40,201 nt of DNA from the NCBI RefSeq assembly GCF_030690725.1, contig NZ_JAUYGD010000078.1, positions 1-40,201 on the forward strand. The letters run 5' to 3'. Within the stretch, counting starts at the first letter, position 1; each line of letters begins with the position of its first letter. The stretch is from Pseudomonas sp. Lineage in GTDB: Bacteria > Pseudomonadota > Gammaproteobacteria > Pseudomonadales > Pseudomonadaceae. The notes below the pieces were generated by a model. The model was not told where the DNA came from. It worked only from the letters and a program-made list of their open reading frames with translations, and searched no databases. A program made the translations under genes and the position numbers. Shown here in pieces: positions 14,265-22,584 of this stretch.

Positions 14265-15717
14265 CAAGCTCCGGTGCGCGGGTCTGCTGGCGGTAAGTGA
14301 AGGTATAGCCCGGCCAGTTATTGGTGCTTTTGCCGGAGGCGGTTTTGTACCAGCTTGAGCAGCCCTGCTCCCATATCGTTCGATGTGAGCTGGCCTGAAT
14401 CTGCTGGTTGTAGCGCTGCTGTACTGCGGCTTTTACGTCGACATAACGGGCGCCTTGCTGGCGCAGTAAATCGATGCAGCCGAGCACGTAGCGGAACTGA
14501 CTTTCGAGCATATAAATGATCGAGTTATGCCCCAGGTTGGTATTCGGCCCGTAAAGAATAAACAGGTTTGGAAAACCGCTGACGCTGATGCCCTTGTACG
14601 CCTCGGCCCCGTCGCGCCAGGCCTGGTTCAGCTCCTGCCCGCCGAGCCCGCGAATCTGCATTGGCGCGAGAAAATCCGTGGCGGCAAAGCCGGTGCCGTA
14701 GATCAATACATCGCACGGGTGCTCGCGGCCATCGGCGGTGATGATGGCGCGCTCGCCGACGCGGCTGATCGCCTCGCTGACAACCGTCACATTGGGCTTC
14801 GCCAGGGCAGGGAAGTAGTCATTGCTGATCAGGATGCGCTTGCAGCCCATGGGGTAATTCGGCTGCAGCTGAGTGCGCAGCTGCGGATCACTGATGTGCT
14901 GATTAAGGTGGCGTTCGAAGCTGAAGCGAAACAGCTTCATCAGCCACGGCATGCTGATAAACGCCAGGCCGCGAACCTCGTGTTGCAGGTACTTGAGGCC
15001 GCGGTCGATGCGTTGCAGCCAGGGCAGCCGGCGCATTACCGCTAGCTCCCACGGCCGATAGGCGCGATCCGGCTTGGCCAGCACATAGGCCGGCGAGCGC
15101 TGGAACAGCTGCAGTTGCGCGACCTTGGGCTGGATTTGCGGAACAAACTGGATCGCCGAGGCGCCGGTGCCGATCACCGCCACGCGCTTGCCGGTCAGGT
15201 CCAGGTCATGCCGCCAGCGCGCCGAGTGAAAGGCCTCCCCGGCGAACTGCTCAATTCCCGGCAACGCTGGATAGGCCGGCTGATTGAGCTGGCCGCAGGC
15301 GCTGATCAGCACCTCGGCGCAGAGCTCTTCGCCAGTGCTCAGGGTCACCCGCCACAGCGCTGCGGCCGCATCGAAAACCGCCGAGGCCACCTCGGCATTG
15401 CAGCGAATACGCGAGCGCAGCTGGTACTTGGCCACGCAATGCAGCATGTAAGCGTGGATTTCCGCCTGGGGTGCGAACTTGCGGCTCCAGTCGGTTTTCG
15501 GCTCGAAGGAAAACGAATACAGGTGCGACGGCACATCGCAGGCCGCCCCCGGATAGCTGTTGTCACGCCAGGTGCCGCCGACTTCTGCGGCCTTTTCCAG
15601 GATCAGAAAATCTTCGACCCCGGCCTTCTGTAACTGGATGGCCATGCCCAGGCCGCCAAAGCCGCTGCCGATAATCAGCACGCGCAACGGGGCCTGGTTC
15701 TGGGAAGTGTTGTGCAT
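14242..15717 (-). CDS. Flavin-dependent monooxygenase, Baeyer-Villiger type
   Basis: A 491-aa FAD/NADPH monooxygenase. The FAD Rossmann motif GSGFGGLG is near residue 16 and the NADPH motif GTGASA comes after the BVMO fingerprint F-x-G-x3-H-x3-W (FAGEAFHSARW). A second GTGFAATD segment follows. It should convert ketones to esters or lactones. The start ATG 15717 (MHNTSQNQ) has GGGGAT upstream; an upstream TTG at 15753 looks non-coding. It is the first gene of an operon with a hydrolase and an SDR, divergent from an AraC-type regulator at 15837, which is the likely controller. From memory it resembles P. aeruginosa PA1538. Confidence 0.88.
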   Translation of the reverse strand: MHNTSQNQAPLRVLIIGSGFGGLGMAIQLQKAGVEDFLILEKAAEVGGTWRDNSYPGAACDVPSHLYSFSFEPKTDWSRKFAPQAEIHAYMLHCVAKYQLRSRIRCNAEVASAVFDAAAALWRVTLSTGEELCAEVLISACGQLNQPAYPALPGIEQFAGEAFHSARWRHDLDLTGKRVAVIGTGASAIQFVPQIQPKVAQLQLFQRSPAYVLAKPDRAYRPWELAVMRRLPWLQRIDRGLKYLQHEVRGLAFISMPWLMKLFRFSFERHLNQHISDPQLRTQLQPNYPMGCKRILISNDYFPALAKPNVTVVSEAISRVGERAIITADGREHPCDVLIYGTGFAATDFLAPMQIRGLGGQELNQAWRDGAEAYKGISVSGFPNLFILYGPNTNLGHNSIIYMLESQFRYVLGCIDLLRQQGARYVDVKAAVQQRYNQQIQASSHRTIWEQGCSSWYKTASGKSTNNWPGYTFTYRQQTRAPELDDYECTR

Positions 15718-15836
15718 TTTTATATCCCCAACCGCAAACAGTGCGGATACCAAGATGCTACTTGCACGGCACGTGAGAGGTTATGGCATAGTCGGCCAAT
15801 CGGTTGTGACTTTCGGACAAATCAGCGGATAACTGC

Positions 15837-16859
15837 ATGTCGGCTCTTCCCTACAGCCTGCCACGACGCAGCATCACCAGTGTGCAACTGCTGACCCAGC
15901 TGGGCCTCGACCATGGTTTGAGTGTCGAACACTGCCTGCGCGACACCGGACTCAGCCCCCTGCAACTGGCCGAGCTACACAGTGAAATCGAAGGAGCGCA
16001 GGAACTGCAGCTGATCCGCAACTTGATCGAGGCCCTGCCTGGCCGGGATGACCTCGGCCTGCAAGCCGGTTTGCGCTATCAACTGACCACCTATGGCATC
16101 TGGGGTTACGCCCTGCTCAGCAGTCAGAGCTTCCGCCAGGCTGCCGACCTCGGACTGCGCTACCTGGATCTGACCTTTGCCTTTAACCGCATCAGCTTGC
16201 GTGAAGACGCCGACCAGGCACATCTGCAGCTGGACGGCAGCCATTTGCCGGATCAGGTGCGCGACTTTCTCCTGCTGCGCGACACCGTGGCAGTGATGGT
16301 GATTCAGCGCGAACTGACCGGCAACCGCATGCCCCTGGACCGCGTGCAACTGAGCATGCCGGCGCCGGCTGACACTGCGCGCTTTATCGAGCAATTCGGC
16401 CTGCTGCCGGAGTTTGCCTGCGCAGAGAACCGCATCAGCTTTTCCCGTCACCTGCTTGATCTGCCCCTGCCCCGCGCCAATCCGCACAGCGCTCAGCTCT
16501 GCGAGCAGCAATGTCAGGCCCTGCTGGCCAAACGTCAGGTGCGCAGCGGCCTGGCCGGACAGATTCGTGATCGCCTGCTGAGCACACCGGGACGGCTGGC
16601 GGACATGGAAGTCATCGCCAGCGAACTGAACATCAGCAGCCGCACTCTGCGTCGTCGCCTGGAAGATCAGGGCAGCAGCTTTCGCCAGCTGCAGGAGGAA
16701 GTGCGCCAGGCATTGGCCGAAGAACTGCTGGCCATCGCCGGCCTGAGCCAGGAGGAGATTGCCGAACGCCTGGGCTACAGCGAGGTGTCGAATTTCCTGC
16801 ATGCCTTCAAGCGCTGGAAAGGCCTCACGCCAGGGCAATATCGACAAACACTGGCCTGA
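15837..16859 (+). CDS. AraC-family transcriptional regulator (AraC_binding_2/OruR-like)
   Basis: A 340-aa protein. The N-terminal ligand-sensing domain (about 20-210) is of the arabinose-binding type found in OruR-like regulators (LLTQLGLDHGLSVEHCLRDTG). The C-terminal AraC double helix-turn-helix covers about 255-338, with ASELNISSRTLRRRLEDQG and IAERLGYSEVSNFLHAFKRW motifs. It is transcribed away from the monooxygenase operon across a 119-base shared promoter region, so it probably senses the operon's substrate. No symmetric operator was obvious in that region. Confidence 0.88.
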   Translation: MSALPYSLPRRSITSVQLLTQLGLDHGLSVEHCLRDTGLSPLQLAELHSEIEGAQELQLIRNLIEALPGRDDLGLQAGLRYQLTTYGIWGYALLSSQSFRQAADLGLRYLDLTFAFNRISLREDADQAHLQLDGSHLPDQVRDFLLLRDTVAVMVIQRELTGNRMPLDRVQLSMPAPADTARFIEQFGLLPEFACAENRISFSRHLLDLPLPRANPHSAQLCEQQCQALLAKRQVRSGLAGQIRDRLLSTPGRLADMEVIASELNISSRTLRRRLEDQGSSFRQLQEEVRQALAEELLAIAGLSQEEIAERLGYSEVSNFLHAFKRWKGLTPGQYRQTLA

Positions 16860-16989
16860 AAACGCGACTGACAAGTCGTCGGCGCAGATGGCACTTTGCT
16901 ATTTCATCAGTCAAATTGGCAGTTTTCCACCCTCAAGCTGGCGGCCATTTGCGCCGATACTGCTGAACAACCAACTGACTGGAGTTTTC

Positions 16990-18432
16990 ATGCGACAGGG
17001 TTTCCTTGGGCAGTTCCTGCCACATGATTTGACCGACCAGGCCAGCATCCTGTTGGCCCGCACCCTGGCCTTCAGCGCCTTGTGCAGCGTGGTTATCGGC
17101 CTGTACAGCTGCATCAAGTGGGGGCGCATGGGCAACGATGCGCTGATGTATGGCTCGTTGCTGCTGGTACTGGGCATGCCGCTGATGCTGCTGGTCATGC
17201 GCAGCGCTGTGCTGCCGCTGGCCGTGGCGGCGAATATGGCCCTGGCGTGCATGGCCAGTTACTCGATGCTGCTGATCTACCAACTGGGCGGCCTGCATTC
17301 GGCGCATATTTACTGGCCGGCGGTAATCATCGTCTTCGCCTACCTGCTGGCCGGCGCTCGCAGCGCCATGGTCTGGAGCCTGGCCCAGGTGTTGTTCGTG
17401 TTCTGGCTGATCCGCCTGGAACGCAGCGGTGCGAGCCTGCCTGTATTCGAGCTGAGCCCACGGGATGCAGCGGTGAACACCTATTCCGGGTTTATCCTGC
17501 CGGTGCTGACCGTATGGCTGGCGCAGTGGTATAGCGCACAGCTGCGCAACCAGGCGCTGGCCGATGCCGAGCTGGCGCTTAGCGAATCCCGTGAATTCGG
17601 CCAGCGCGCTGCACGCAATCAGGAGCAGCTCGGCGGCATCGTCGATGAAGTACGCAGCACCGCCAGCGACCTGTTGCAGATGGCCGGCCAGCTGCAACAG
17701 ACCCTCGGCGGCATTCGCCAGCGCTGCCAGAGCATCGACACCGATGTGCAGCAACAGGCCGACGCCATGCATCAACTGGATCTGGCCCTGCATGAAGTGC
17801 TGGACAGCCTCGCCTCCAGCACCGACCACATGCAGCAGCTCAGCCAGGACACCCAGCACAGCAGCAGCCAGGTAAATGCCTGCGCCCAGCGCATGGAAGA
17901 CGCCCAGGCCAGCATGCAGGCGATTCAGCAGAGCAACCAACGCATCGCCGAATCCATGCAGATGATCAGCGCCATCGCCCAACAGACCAACCTGCTGGCG
18001 CTTAACGCAGCCATCGAAGCGGCCCGCGCCGGCGAACATGGCCGCGGCTTTGCCGTGGTTGCCGATGAGGTACGCAACCTCTCGCGGCGCAGCAACGAAA
18101 CCGCCGATACGGTGCAGAACGTGCTGGGCCAGTCGCAACAGATCATCGACACCGGCGCGGCCCAGGTCAGCGATGTCGGCAGCGCGCTAAGCAGCAATGC
18201 CGGGCTGACCGACAACCTCTCCAGTTCGATTCTGCAGCACAGCCAGGCGCTTACCCGCGCGCATCAACAACTGCTGCACGTACGCGACAACAGCGCCGCG
18301 CAACGTGACGCCAGCCAACGTCAACGCGCTGCCAGCGCCGAACTGCTGGATGCCCAGGAGTCATTAGTGCATCTGGGCCAGCAGCTGGAGCAGTTGTCGC
18401 ATCAGTTGCATCAGCGGGTGGCCAGCGCCTAA
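16990..18432 (+). CDS. Methyl-accepting chemotaxis protein with six-span membrane sensor, no HAMP
   Basis: A 480-aa chemoreceptor. Residues 24-180 contain about six hydrophobic segments with almost no periplasmic loop, in place of the usual periplasmic ligand domain. No HAMP domain is seen. A coiled-coil signalling domain follows; its conserved tip begins at residue 329 (IAQQTNLLALNAAIEAARAG) and binds CheA/CheW. The start ATG 16990 has GGAG 6 bases upstream. An in-frame upstream extension overlaps the AraC gene and looks non-coding. The membrane sensor may detect a membrane-dissolved or energy-related signal (inference). It stands alone, away from che genes. Confidence 0.9.
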   Translation: MRQGFLGQFLPHDLTDQASILLARTLAFSALCSVVIGLYSCIKWGRMGNDALMYGSLLLVLGMPLMLLVMRSAVLPLAVAANMALACMASYSMLLIYQLGGLHSAHIYWPAVIIVFAYLLAGARSAMVWSLAQVLFVFWLIRLERSGASLPVFELSPRDAAVNTYSGFILPVLTVWLAQWYSAQLRNQALADAELALSESREFGQRAARNQEQLGGIVDEVRSTASDLLQMAGQLQQTLGGIRQRCQSIDTDVQQQADAMHQLDLALHEVLDSLASSTDHMQQLSQDTQHSSSQVNACAQRMEDAQASMQAIQQSNQRIAESMQMISAIAQQTNLLALNAAIEAARAGEHGRGFAVVADEVRNLSRRSNETADTVQNVLGQSQQIIDTGAAQVSDVGSALSSNAGLTDNLSSSILQHSQALTRAHQQLLHVRDNSAAQRDASQRQRAASAELLDAQESLVHLGQQLEQLSHQLHQRVASA

Positions 18433-18442
18433 CTATGCAGGC

Positions 18443-18466
18443 CCCTCTCCTACATCAGGGAGAGGG
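18443..18466. terminator. Hairpin after the chemoreceptor gene
   Basis: CCCTCTCC (18443-18450) and GGAGAGGG (18459-18466) form a perfect 8-bp stem with an 8-nt loop, 11 bases beyond the stop codon. No T tract follows, so it is a possible Rho-assisted end or mRNA-stabilising stem rather than a classical intrinsic terminator. Confidence 0.45.
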
Positions 18467-18540
18467 TAAAGCCTTGACCACTGCAGTTTGAAAGTCAGTT
18501 CTGCGCTGACAGCCAGCCGAACGACGGTTATTGTTCGGCC

Positions 18541-19425
18541 ATGAGCCATTCACCCCACACCCTATTACTGAGCTACCAGCCGCCCTGGCAGTGGCAACAA
18601 TTCCACGCGCACTTTGCCCTACGCGCCCTGGCTGGGGTGGAAAGCCTGCAGCCGCACAGTTACGCACGCAGCGTGCACCTCGCTGGCCAACGTGGCTGGT
18701 TCCGCGTGCAAGCGCTGGATAATCAGCACGCGCTGCAATTGCAGTACAGCCAATCGCTGCAGCCCTGCCTTGAGATGCTTATTGCGCGGGTGCGCAAGAT
18801 GTTTGATCTGGACTGCCAACCGCAGCAGATCAGCGCGCACTTTGCCAACGATGCGCAGCTCGGGCCGCTGGTTGCGCGTAACCCTGGCTTGCGCCTGCCG
18901 ACAGCCTTCGAGCCGTTCGAGCAGGCGGTGCGCGCCATTGTTGGCCAGCAGGTCACGGTCAAGGCGGCAGTGACCATCACCGGCCGCCTGGTTACGCGCC
19001 TGGGTGAGGCGCTGCAATTTGCCGATGCGCCAGAGATTCAACGGCTGTTCCCCAGCCCGACCTCTATCGCCGAAGCCAATCTGGACGGTATCGGCATGCC
19101 CGGCAAGCGTGTGCAGACCTTGCAACACTTCGCCGCGCAGGTGGCCAGCGGCGAGCTGCGCTTGGATCTGCAGGCCGGCTACACGGCCTTTGTCGAGCAA
19201 CTGTGCGCCCTCCCCGGCATCGGCCCGTGGACCGCGGAATATATTGCGCTGCGCGCCTTTGGCGAGGTCGATGCCTTTCCCGCCAGCGACCTGGGCCTGC
19301 TCAAAGCGCCGGTGTGGGGTGCGGATGGCATCGACGCCAAACAACTCAAGGCCCGTGCCGAAGCCTGGCGACCGTGGCGCGCCTATGCCGCCGCGCACCT
19401 GTGGCACAACTACTCGGAGGTTTGA
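18541..19425 (+). CDS. alkA: DNA-3-methyladenine glycosylase II
   Basis: A 294-aa base-excision repair glycosylase. An AlkA-type N-terminal domain (about 1-110) is followed by the HhH-GPD domain, starting FEQAVRAIVGQQVTVKAA. The helix-hairpin-helix LPGIGPWTAEYIALRAFG precedes the catalytic Asp250 in FPASDLGL. There is no fused Ada domain. It removes alkylated bases. The downstream ogt gene begins 4 bases after its stop and has its SD inside the end of alkA, so both repair genes are one unit. The ATG 18541 has no strong SD. Confidence 0.9.
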   Translation: MSHSPHTLLLSYQPPWQWQQFHAHFALRALAGVESLQPHSYARSVHLAGQRGWFRVQALDNQHALQLQYSQSLQPCLEMLIARVRKMFDLDCQPQQISAHFANDAQLGPLVARNPGLRLPTAFEPFEQAVRAIVGQQVTVKAAVTITGRLVTRLGEALQFADAPEIQRLFPSPTSIAEANLDGIGMPGKRVQTLQHFAAQVASGELRLDLQAGYTAFVEQLCALPGIGPWTAEYIALRAFGEVDAFPASDLGLLKAPVWGADGIDAKQLKARAEAWRPWRAYAAAHLWHNYSEV

Positions 19426-19429
19426 GGCG

Positions 19430-19927
19430 ATGTTCTACCGCTACCACGACAGCCCAATCGGCCGCCTGCTGTTGGCCGCTGACGCAACCGGCTTGCAGCA
19501 ATTGCTGATGGATATCGACGGCAAGCCCTGGCATATCGGCGAACACTGGCGCAGCGCCGCCGATGAACTGGATGAAGTGTGCCGACAGCTGGATGAGTAT
19601 TTTGCCGGGCGCCGGCAGCGCTTCGAGCTGCCCCTGGCGCCACAGGGCACAGCGTTCCAGCAGGTCGTGTGGCAGGCGCTGCAGACCATTCCGTTTGGCA
19701 AGACCAGCTGCTACAGCGCTCTCGCCGCCGAGATCGCGCGGCCCAAGGCGGTGCGCGCGGTCGGCGCAGCCAATGGCGCCAATCCGATTGCCATCATCAT
19801 TCCCTGCCACCGGGTAATTGGCCGCGACGGTAGCCTTACCGGTTATGCCGGCGGCCTGCCGCGCAAGGCGCTGTTGCTCAAACTGGAAGGGGCGCAGCTA
19901 CCGGAGCAGCGGCTGTTGAGTATTTAG
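19430..19927 (+). CDS. ogt: Methylated-DNA--protein-cysteine S-methyltransferase
   Basis: A 165-aa suicide repair protein that moves O6-alkyl groups from guanine to its own cysteine. The acceptor Cys126 is in IIIPCHRVIG, with the preceding TAFQQVVWQALQTIPFG and GAANGANP DNA-binding segments typical of MGMT/Ogt. The start is ATG 19430, with GGAGG (19417-19421) 8 bases upstream. The same frame is open further upstream inside alkA in another frame, but that extension is not protein-like. It is paired with alkA for alkylation repair. Confidence 0.92.
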   Translation: MFYRYHDSPIGRLLLAADATGLQQLLMDIDGKPWHIGEHWRSAADELDEVCRQLDEYFAGRRQRFELPLAPQGTAFQQVVWQALQTIPFGKTSCYSALAAEIARPKAVRAVGAANGANPIAIIIPCHRVIGRDGSLTGYAGGLPRKALLLKLEGAQLPEQRLLSI

Positions 19928-19928
19928 C

Positions 19929-20498
19929 CTAGGGCTGAACTCGCGCCAGCACACGTGCCGGAGCCTCTAGCGGTAACGCCAGAATCAACCCTTCGCCAGA
20001 CGCCGGATAGATACCGGTCAGCGCGGTGATATTGACCTGATGGGAGACCAGCACCAACGACGCGCCACGGGCTTGCGCATTGACCTGTTCGATCAGCGCA
20101 GCAGTCTGCTCATGGGCGGTGTTAGGTGTTTGAAAGAAGGAGTCCAGGGCTGGCAGCGCTTCGACTGCGCCCAAGCCCATTTCGCGGGCCGTATCCTGGG
20201 CGCGGCACCAGCGGCTGCTAAGCAGGCGCGGCTCGATCCACTGACTACGCAACAACTGTCCCCAGCGCTGCGCTTGCTCGCGACCAAGCTGATTGAGATT
20301 GCGCTGCGTGCGGCAATCACTTAGCTGGAAATTCGCCGGATCACCCGTGCCGGGCGCTGTGGCATGGCGCAACAGCAGCACGGCGCGGCCTTCACGCAAC
20401 GCGGTCCAGGCGTGTTTATCGCTGGCCTGAACCGCGCCGCTCAGCAGATACAGCACCAATAGCCACGCGCCGTATCGCCAACGCAGGTAGTTTTTCAA
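19929..20498 (-). CDS. Exported histidine phosphatase family protein
   Basis: About 189 aa. An N-terminal hydrophobic signal peptide (YGAWLLVLYLLSGAVQA) is followed by a histidine phosphatase domain with the RHG-like motif LLRHATAPGTGDP and the C-terminal LVLVSHQVNI, which carries the second His. The product is probably periplasmic; the phosphorylated substrate is unknown. The start is uncertain: TTG 20498 has GCAGG upstream and directly begins a good signal peptide, whereas GTG 20525 overlaps the upstream gene and lacks an SD. It lies just behind the PLDc_N peptide gene, likely cotranscribed. It is convergent with ogt, 1 base apart. Confidence 0.8.
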   Translation of the reverse strand: MKNYLRWRYGAWLLVLYLLSGAVQASDKHAWTALREGRAVLLLRHATAPGTGDPANFQLSDCRTQRNLNQLGREQAQRWGQLLRSQWIEPRLLSSRWCRAQDTAREMGLGAVEALPALDSFFQTPNTAHEQTAALIEQVNAQARGASLVLVSHQVNITALTGIYPASGEGLILALPLEAPARVLARVQP

Positions 20499-20505
20499 CG
20501 GCCTG

Positions 20506-20697
20506 CTAGAACTTGACCGTGCCACGCGGGCCCATCAATGCCCAGATAATCAGGCCGATCACCGGCAGCAAGACGATCAGCAAGATCCACAGCACCTTGA
20601 TGCCCGTTTCGGCATTGCTTTTGATGACGCTGAGAATCGCCCAGATATCCAGCGCCAGAATGACCAGCCCCAGCAAACCGTTGAATGTTGAACCCAT
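20506..20697 (-). CDS. PLDc N-terminal domain membrane peptide
   Basis: A 63-aa protein with two membrane spans (about 5-24 and 35-54) ending in WALMGPRG, the characteristic pattern of PLDc_N domains, which anchor cardiolipin synthases and also occur alone. Alone its role is unknown. AGGAGC lies 9 bases before the ATG. The histidine phosphatase gene follows within a few bases. Confidence 0.82.
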   Translation of the reverse strand: MGSTFNGLLGLVILALDIWAILSVIKSNAETGIKVLWILLIVLLPVIGLIIWALMGPRGTVKF

Positions 20698-20713
20698 AAT
20701 TTGACGCTCCTAT

Positions 20714-20731
20714 GCGAAGGTTTCGCCTTCG
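20714..20731. repeat. Short hairpin between PLDc_N and cupin genes
   Basis: CGAAGG and CCTTCG pair around a short loop near 20715-20731. The location, between the end of the cupin gene and the start of the PLDc_N gene on the same strand, would suit a weak transcript end. No T tract is present. Confidence 0.3.
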
Positions 20732-20772
20732 TAGGATAGCCGCTCGCTACAAGAGTTCAGCAGTTTGCTTTT

Positions 20773-21321
20773 TCAGCAGTCATCAAGCCCGGCAAACGCG
20801 GCGGCAAAATCACCCGCCACTGGCACAAAACCCGGCACCTGCGGGCTATCGAACAGACGCAATACGGCAAAACGCGGATGCTCACCGCCATCGAACCAAT
20901 GCGCCGTGCCGGCCGGCACCAACAGCAGGTCGCCCTTCTCGCACAGCAAGCTGTAGACGTACTCGCCGATATGCAGCGCCAGCTGGCCACGCCCAGCCAG
21001 GTAGTAATGCAGATGGGCCGGCTGACAGCGTTGCTCCGCGCGCAGGCTACGAGCCAGCTCACTGCCCTCACCACGCTCATCACACAGGCTCAGGACTTCG
21101 GCACTGGTGTAGCCATGCGCGGTCATCAGTTGGTCGATCTGCACACGACTGGCCGCCAGCAGCTCATCACTGGCGCTGCCGGCGGTAACTGGCTGCGCTA
21201 CCGGCACCTGACTGAACTGCACACCGACGGTGGCCAAGGTACTGGCGATGTCCTCAACGTGAGTCAGCAACTTGTTCGGGTACTCGGGCGAGGACTGGTG
21301 GTAGACGGTCAGGCTGCTCAT
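20773..21321 (-). CDS. Acireductone-dioxygenase-family cupin with altered metal ligands
   Basis: A 182-aa homologue of MtnD over its full length: the start MSSLTVYHQSSPEYPNK, then THVEDIAS, QIDQLM, and LLCEKGDLLLVPAGTAHWFD. Normal acireductone dioxygenases bind Fe or Ni with His-x-His-x3-Glu plus a later His. An ungapped alignment through the flanking LAGRG puts Gln97, Cys99 and His103 at the first three ligand positions; only His141 (AGTAHWFD) remains canonical. It is isolated from mtnB and mtnC, which neighbour MtnD in P. aeruginosa as I recall. It may have new chemistry or be a non-enzymatic relic. The fold and family are clear; the activity is not. Confidence 0.8.
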   Translation of the reverse strand: MSSLTVYHQSSPEYPNKLLTHVEDIASTLATVGVQFSQVPVAQPVTAGSASDELLAASRVQIDQLMTAHGYTSAEVLSLCDERGEGSELARSLRAEQRCQPAHLHYYLAGRGQLALHIGEYVYSLLCEKGDLLLVPAGTAHWFDGGEHPRFAVLRLFDSPQVPGFVPVAGDFAAAFAGLDDC

Positions 21322-21374
21322 GGTCAGGGCTCTCGTACGGTTTTAATTCAGGTGTTCAATTCGGCAAATTAAAG

Positions 21375-22535
21375 CTAGGGCCGCTCATCACGCATATAGC
21401 ACGCGGTAATCACCGCAGCCGCCAGGGCAATCAGGCTGGCGATGGCAAAGGTCCAGGCAGCGCCGAGGCTGTGCCAGCTGTAACCGGAATACAGCGCGCC
21501 CAGCGCCCCGCCCACGCCCGCCAGCGCGGCATACAACGCCTGGCCCTGGCCCTGCTGGCGGTCGGCAAAGCTGCGCTGAACAAAATGCATGGCCGCTGCG
21601 TGGAAGCTGCCGAAGGTTGCGGCATGCATCAACTGGGCAAACAGCAGCACCGGCAGATGCCCGGCAAGGTTGCCCAGCAGCAACCAGCGCAGTGCGGTAA
21701 TCAGAAAACTCGCCAGCAGCACGGTACGCAGTGAATAGCGCGCCAGCAACCGGGCCATGACCATAAACAGCACGATCTCAGCCAGCACGCCCAACGCCCA
21801 CAGCTGGCCGATCACCCCGCGCGAATAGCCCAGGGCTTCCAGGTGCAAACTGAGGAAGGTGTAGTACGGGCCGTTGCTCAGCTGCATCAGGCCGACGCTG
21901 AGGTAGAAGGCGAGAATCCCCGGCCGCCGCAGCTGCTGGAGAAAGCCGCCCTGGTCCTGGGTATTGGGGCGCATCTGCGGTTGCGCATTGGGCACCCACC
22001 AGCTGCTCAGCACGATGCCGCCCATGATCAGAATCAGCGCCCAGGGATAGGCGTCCAGGCTGAGCACCTCGAACAGCTTGCCCAGCCCCACCACGGCGAC
22101 GATAAAACCGATGCTGCCCCACAGGCGAATCTGGCTGTAGCGCGCGGCCTGCTCCTTGAGATGGGCAAAGGTGATGACTTCAAACTGCGGCAGCACCGCG
22201 TGCCAGAAGAACGCATGCAGCGCCATGATCAGCGCCAGCCAGGCGTAGCTCTGGCTGATAAAGATGCCGGCAAAGCACAGCAGCGTGCAGAGCGCACCAA
22301 AGCGCACGATAGCCAGCCGCTGCCCGCTGTAGTCACCCAGCCAGCCCCAGATATTCGGCGCGATGCAGCGCATCAGCATGGGAATGGCGATCAGCTCGCC
22401 GATCCGCGCGGCAGAAAACCCCAGGTGGTCGAAATACAGCGCGAGAAACGGCGCGGTGGCGCCGAGCAGCGAGAAATAGAAGAAGTAGAAACCGGACAGG
22501 CGCCAGTAAGGCAATGCCGGGCTCATGCTGGGCAT
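21375..22535 (-). CDS. MFS transporter, HcaT (3-phenylpropionate transporter)-like
   Basis: A 386-aa, 12-span transporter of the LacY/HcaT-like MFS group. The N-terminus LSGFYFFYFSLLGATAPF and the motif PNIWGWLGDYSGQR in the first cytoplasmic loop are characteristic. It is an inner-membrane importer or exporter of unknown substrate. It lies 49 bases downstream of aroC on the same strand, an arrangement also known from other pseudomonads (PA1682 next to PA1681, from memory). The start is ATG 22535 or ATG 22526; neither has a strong SD. Confidence 0.85.
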   Translation of the reverse strand: MPSMSPALPYWRLSGFYFFYFSLLGATAPFLALYFDHLGFSAARIGELIAIPMLMRCIAPNIWGWLGDYSGQRLAIVRFGALCTLLCFAGIFISQSYAWLALIMALHAFFWHAVLPQFEVITFAHLKEQAARYSQIRLWGSIGFIVAVVGLGKLFEVLSLDAYPWALILIMGGIVLSSWWVPNAQPQMRPNTQDQGGFLQQLRRPGILAFYLSVGLMQLSNGPYYTFLSLHLEALGYSRGVIGQLWALGVLAEIVLFMVMARLLARYSLRTVLLASFLITALRWLLLGNLAGHLPVLLFAQLMHAATFGSFHAAAMHFVQRSFADRQQGQGQALYAALAGVGGALGALYSGYSWHSLGAAWTFAIASLIALAAAVITACYMRDERP

Positions 22536-22584
22536 AAACCCGAAACAGTGCTGCGGGACGCGGTTGGCCGCGCAGCAAGGCTAA

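Noticed and set aside
16933..18138. Leftward open frame of 401 codons opposite the chemoreceptor gene
   Set aside because: It is an antisense frame rich in His, Gln and Ala without a protein family pattern; the chemoreceptor on the other strand is unambiguous.
19004..19429. N-terminal extension of the ogt frame inside alkA
   Set aside because: The extension reads alkA in another frame and has no MGMT-like features; the ATG at 19430 has a strong SD.
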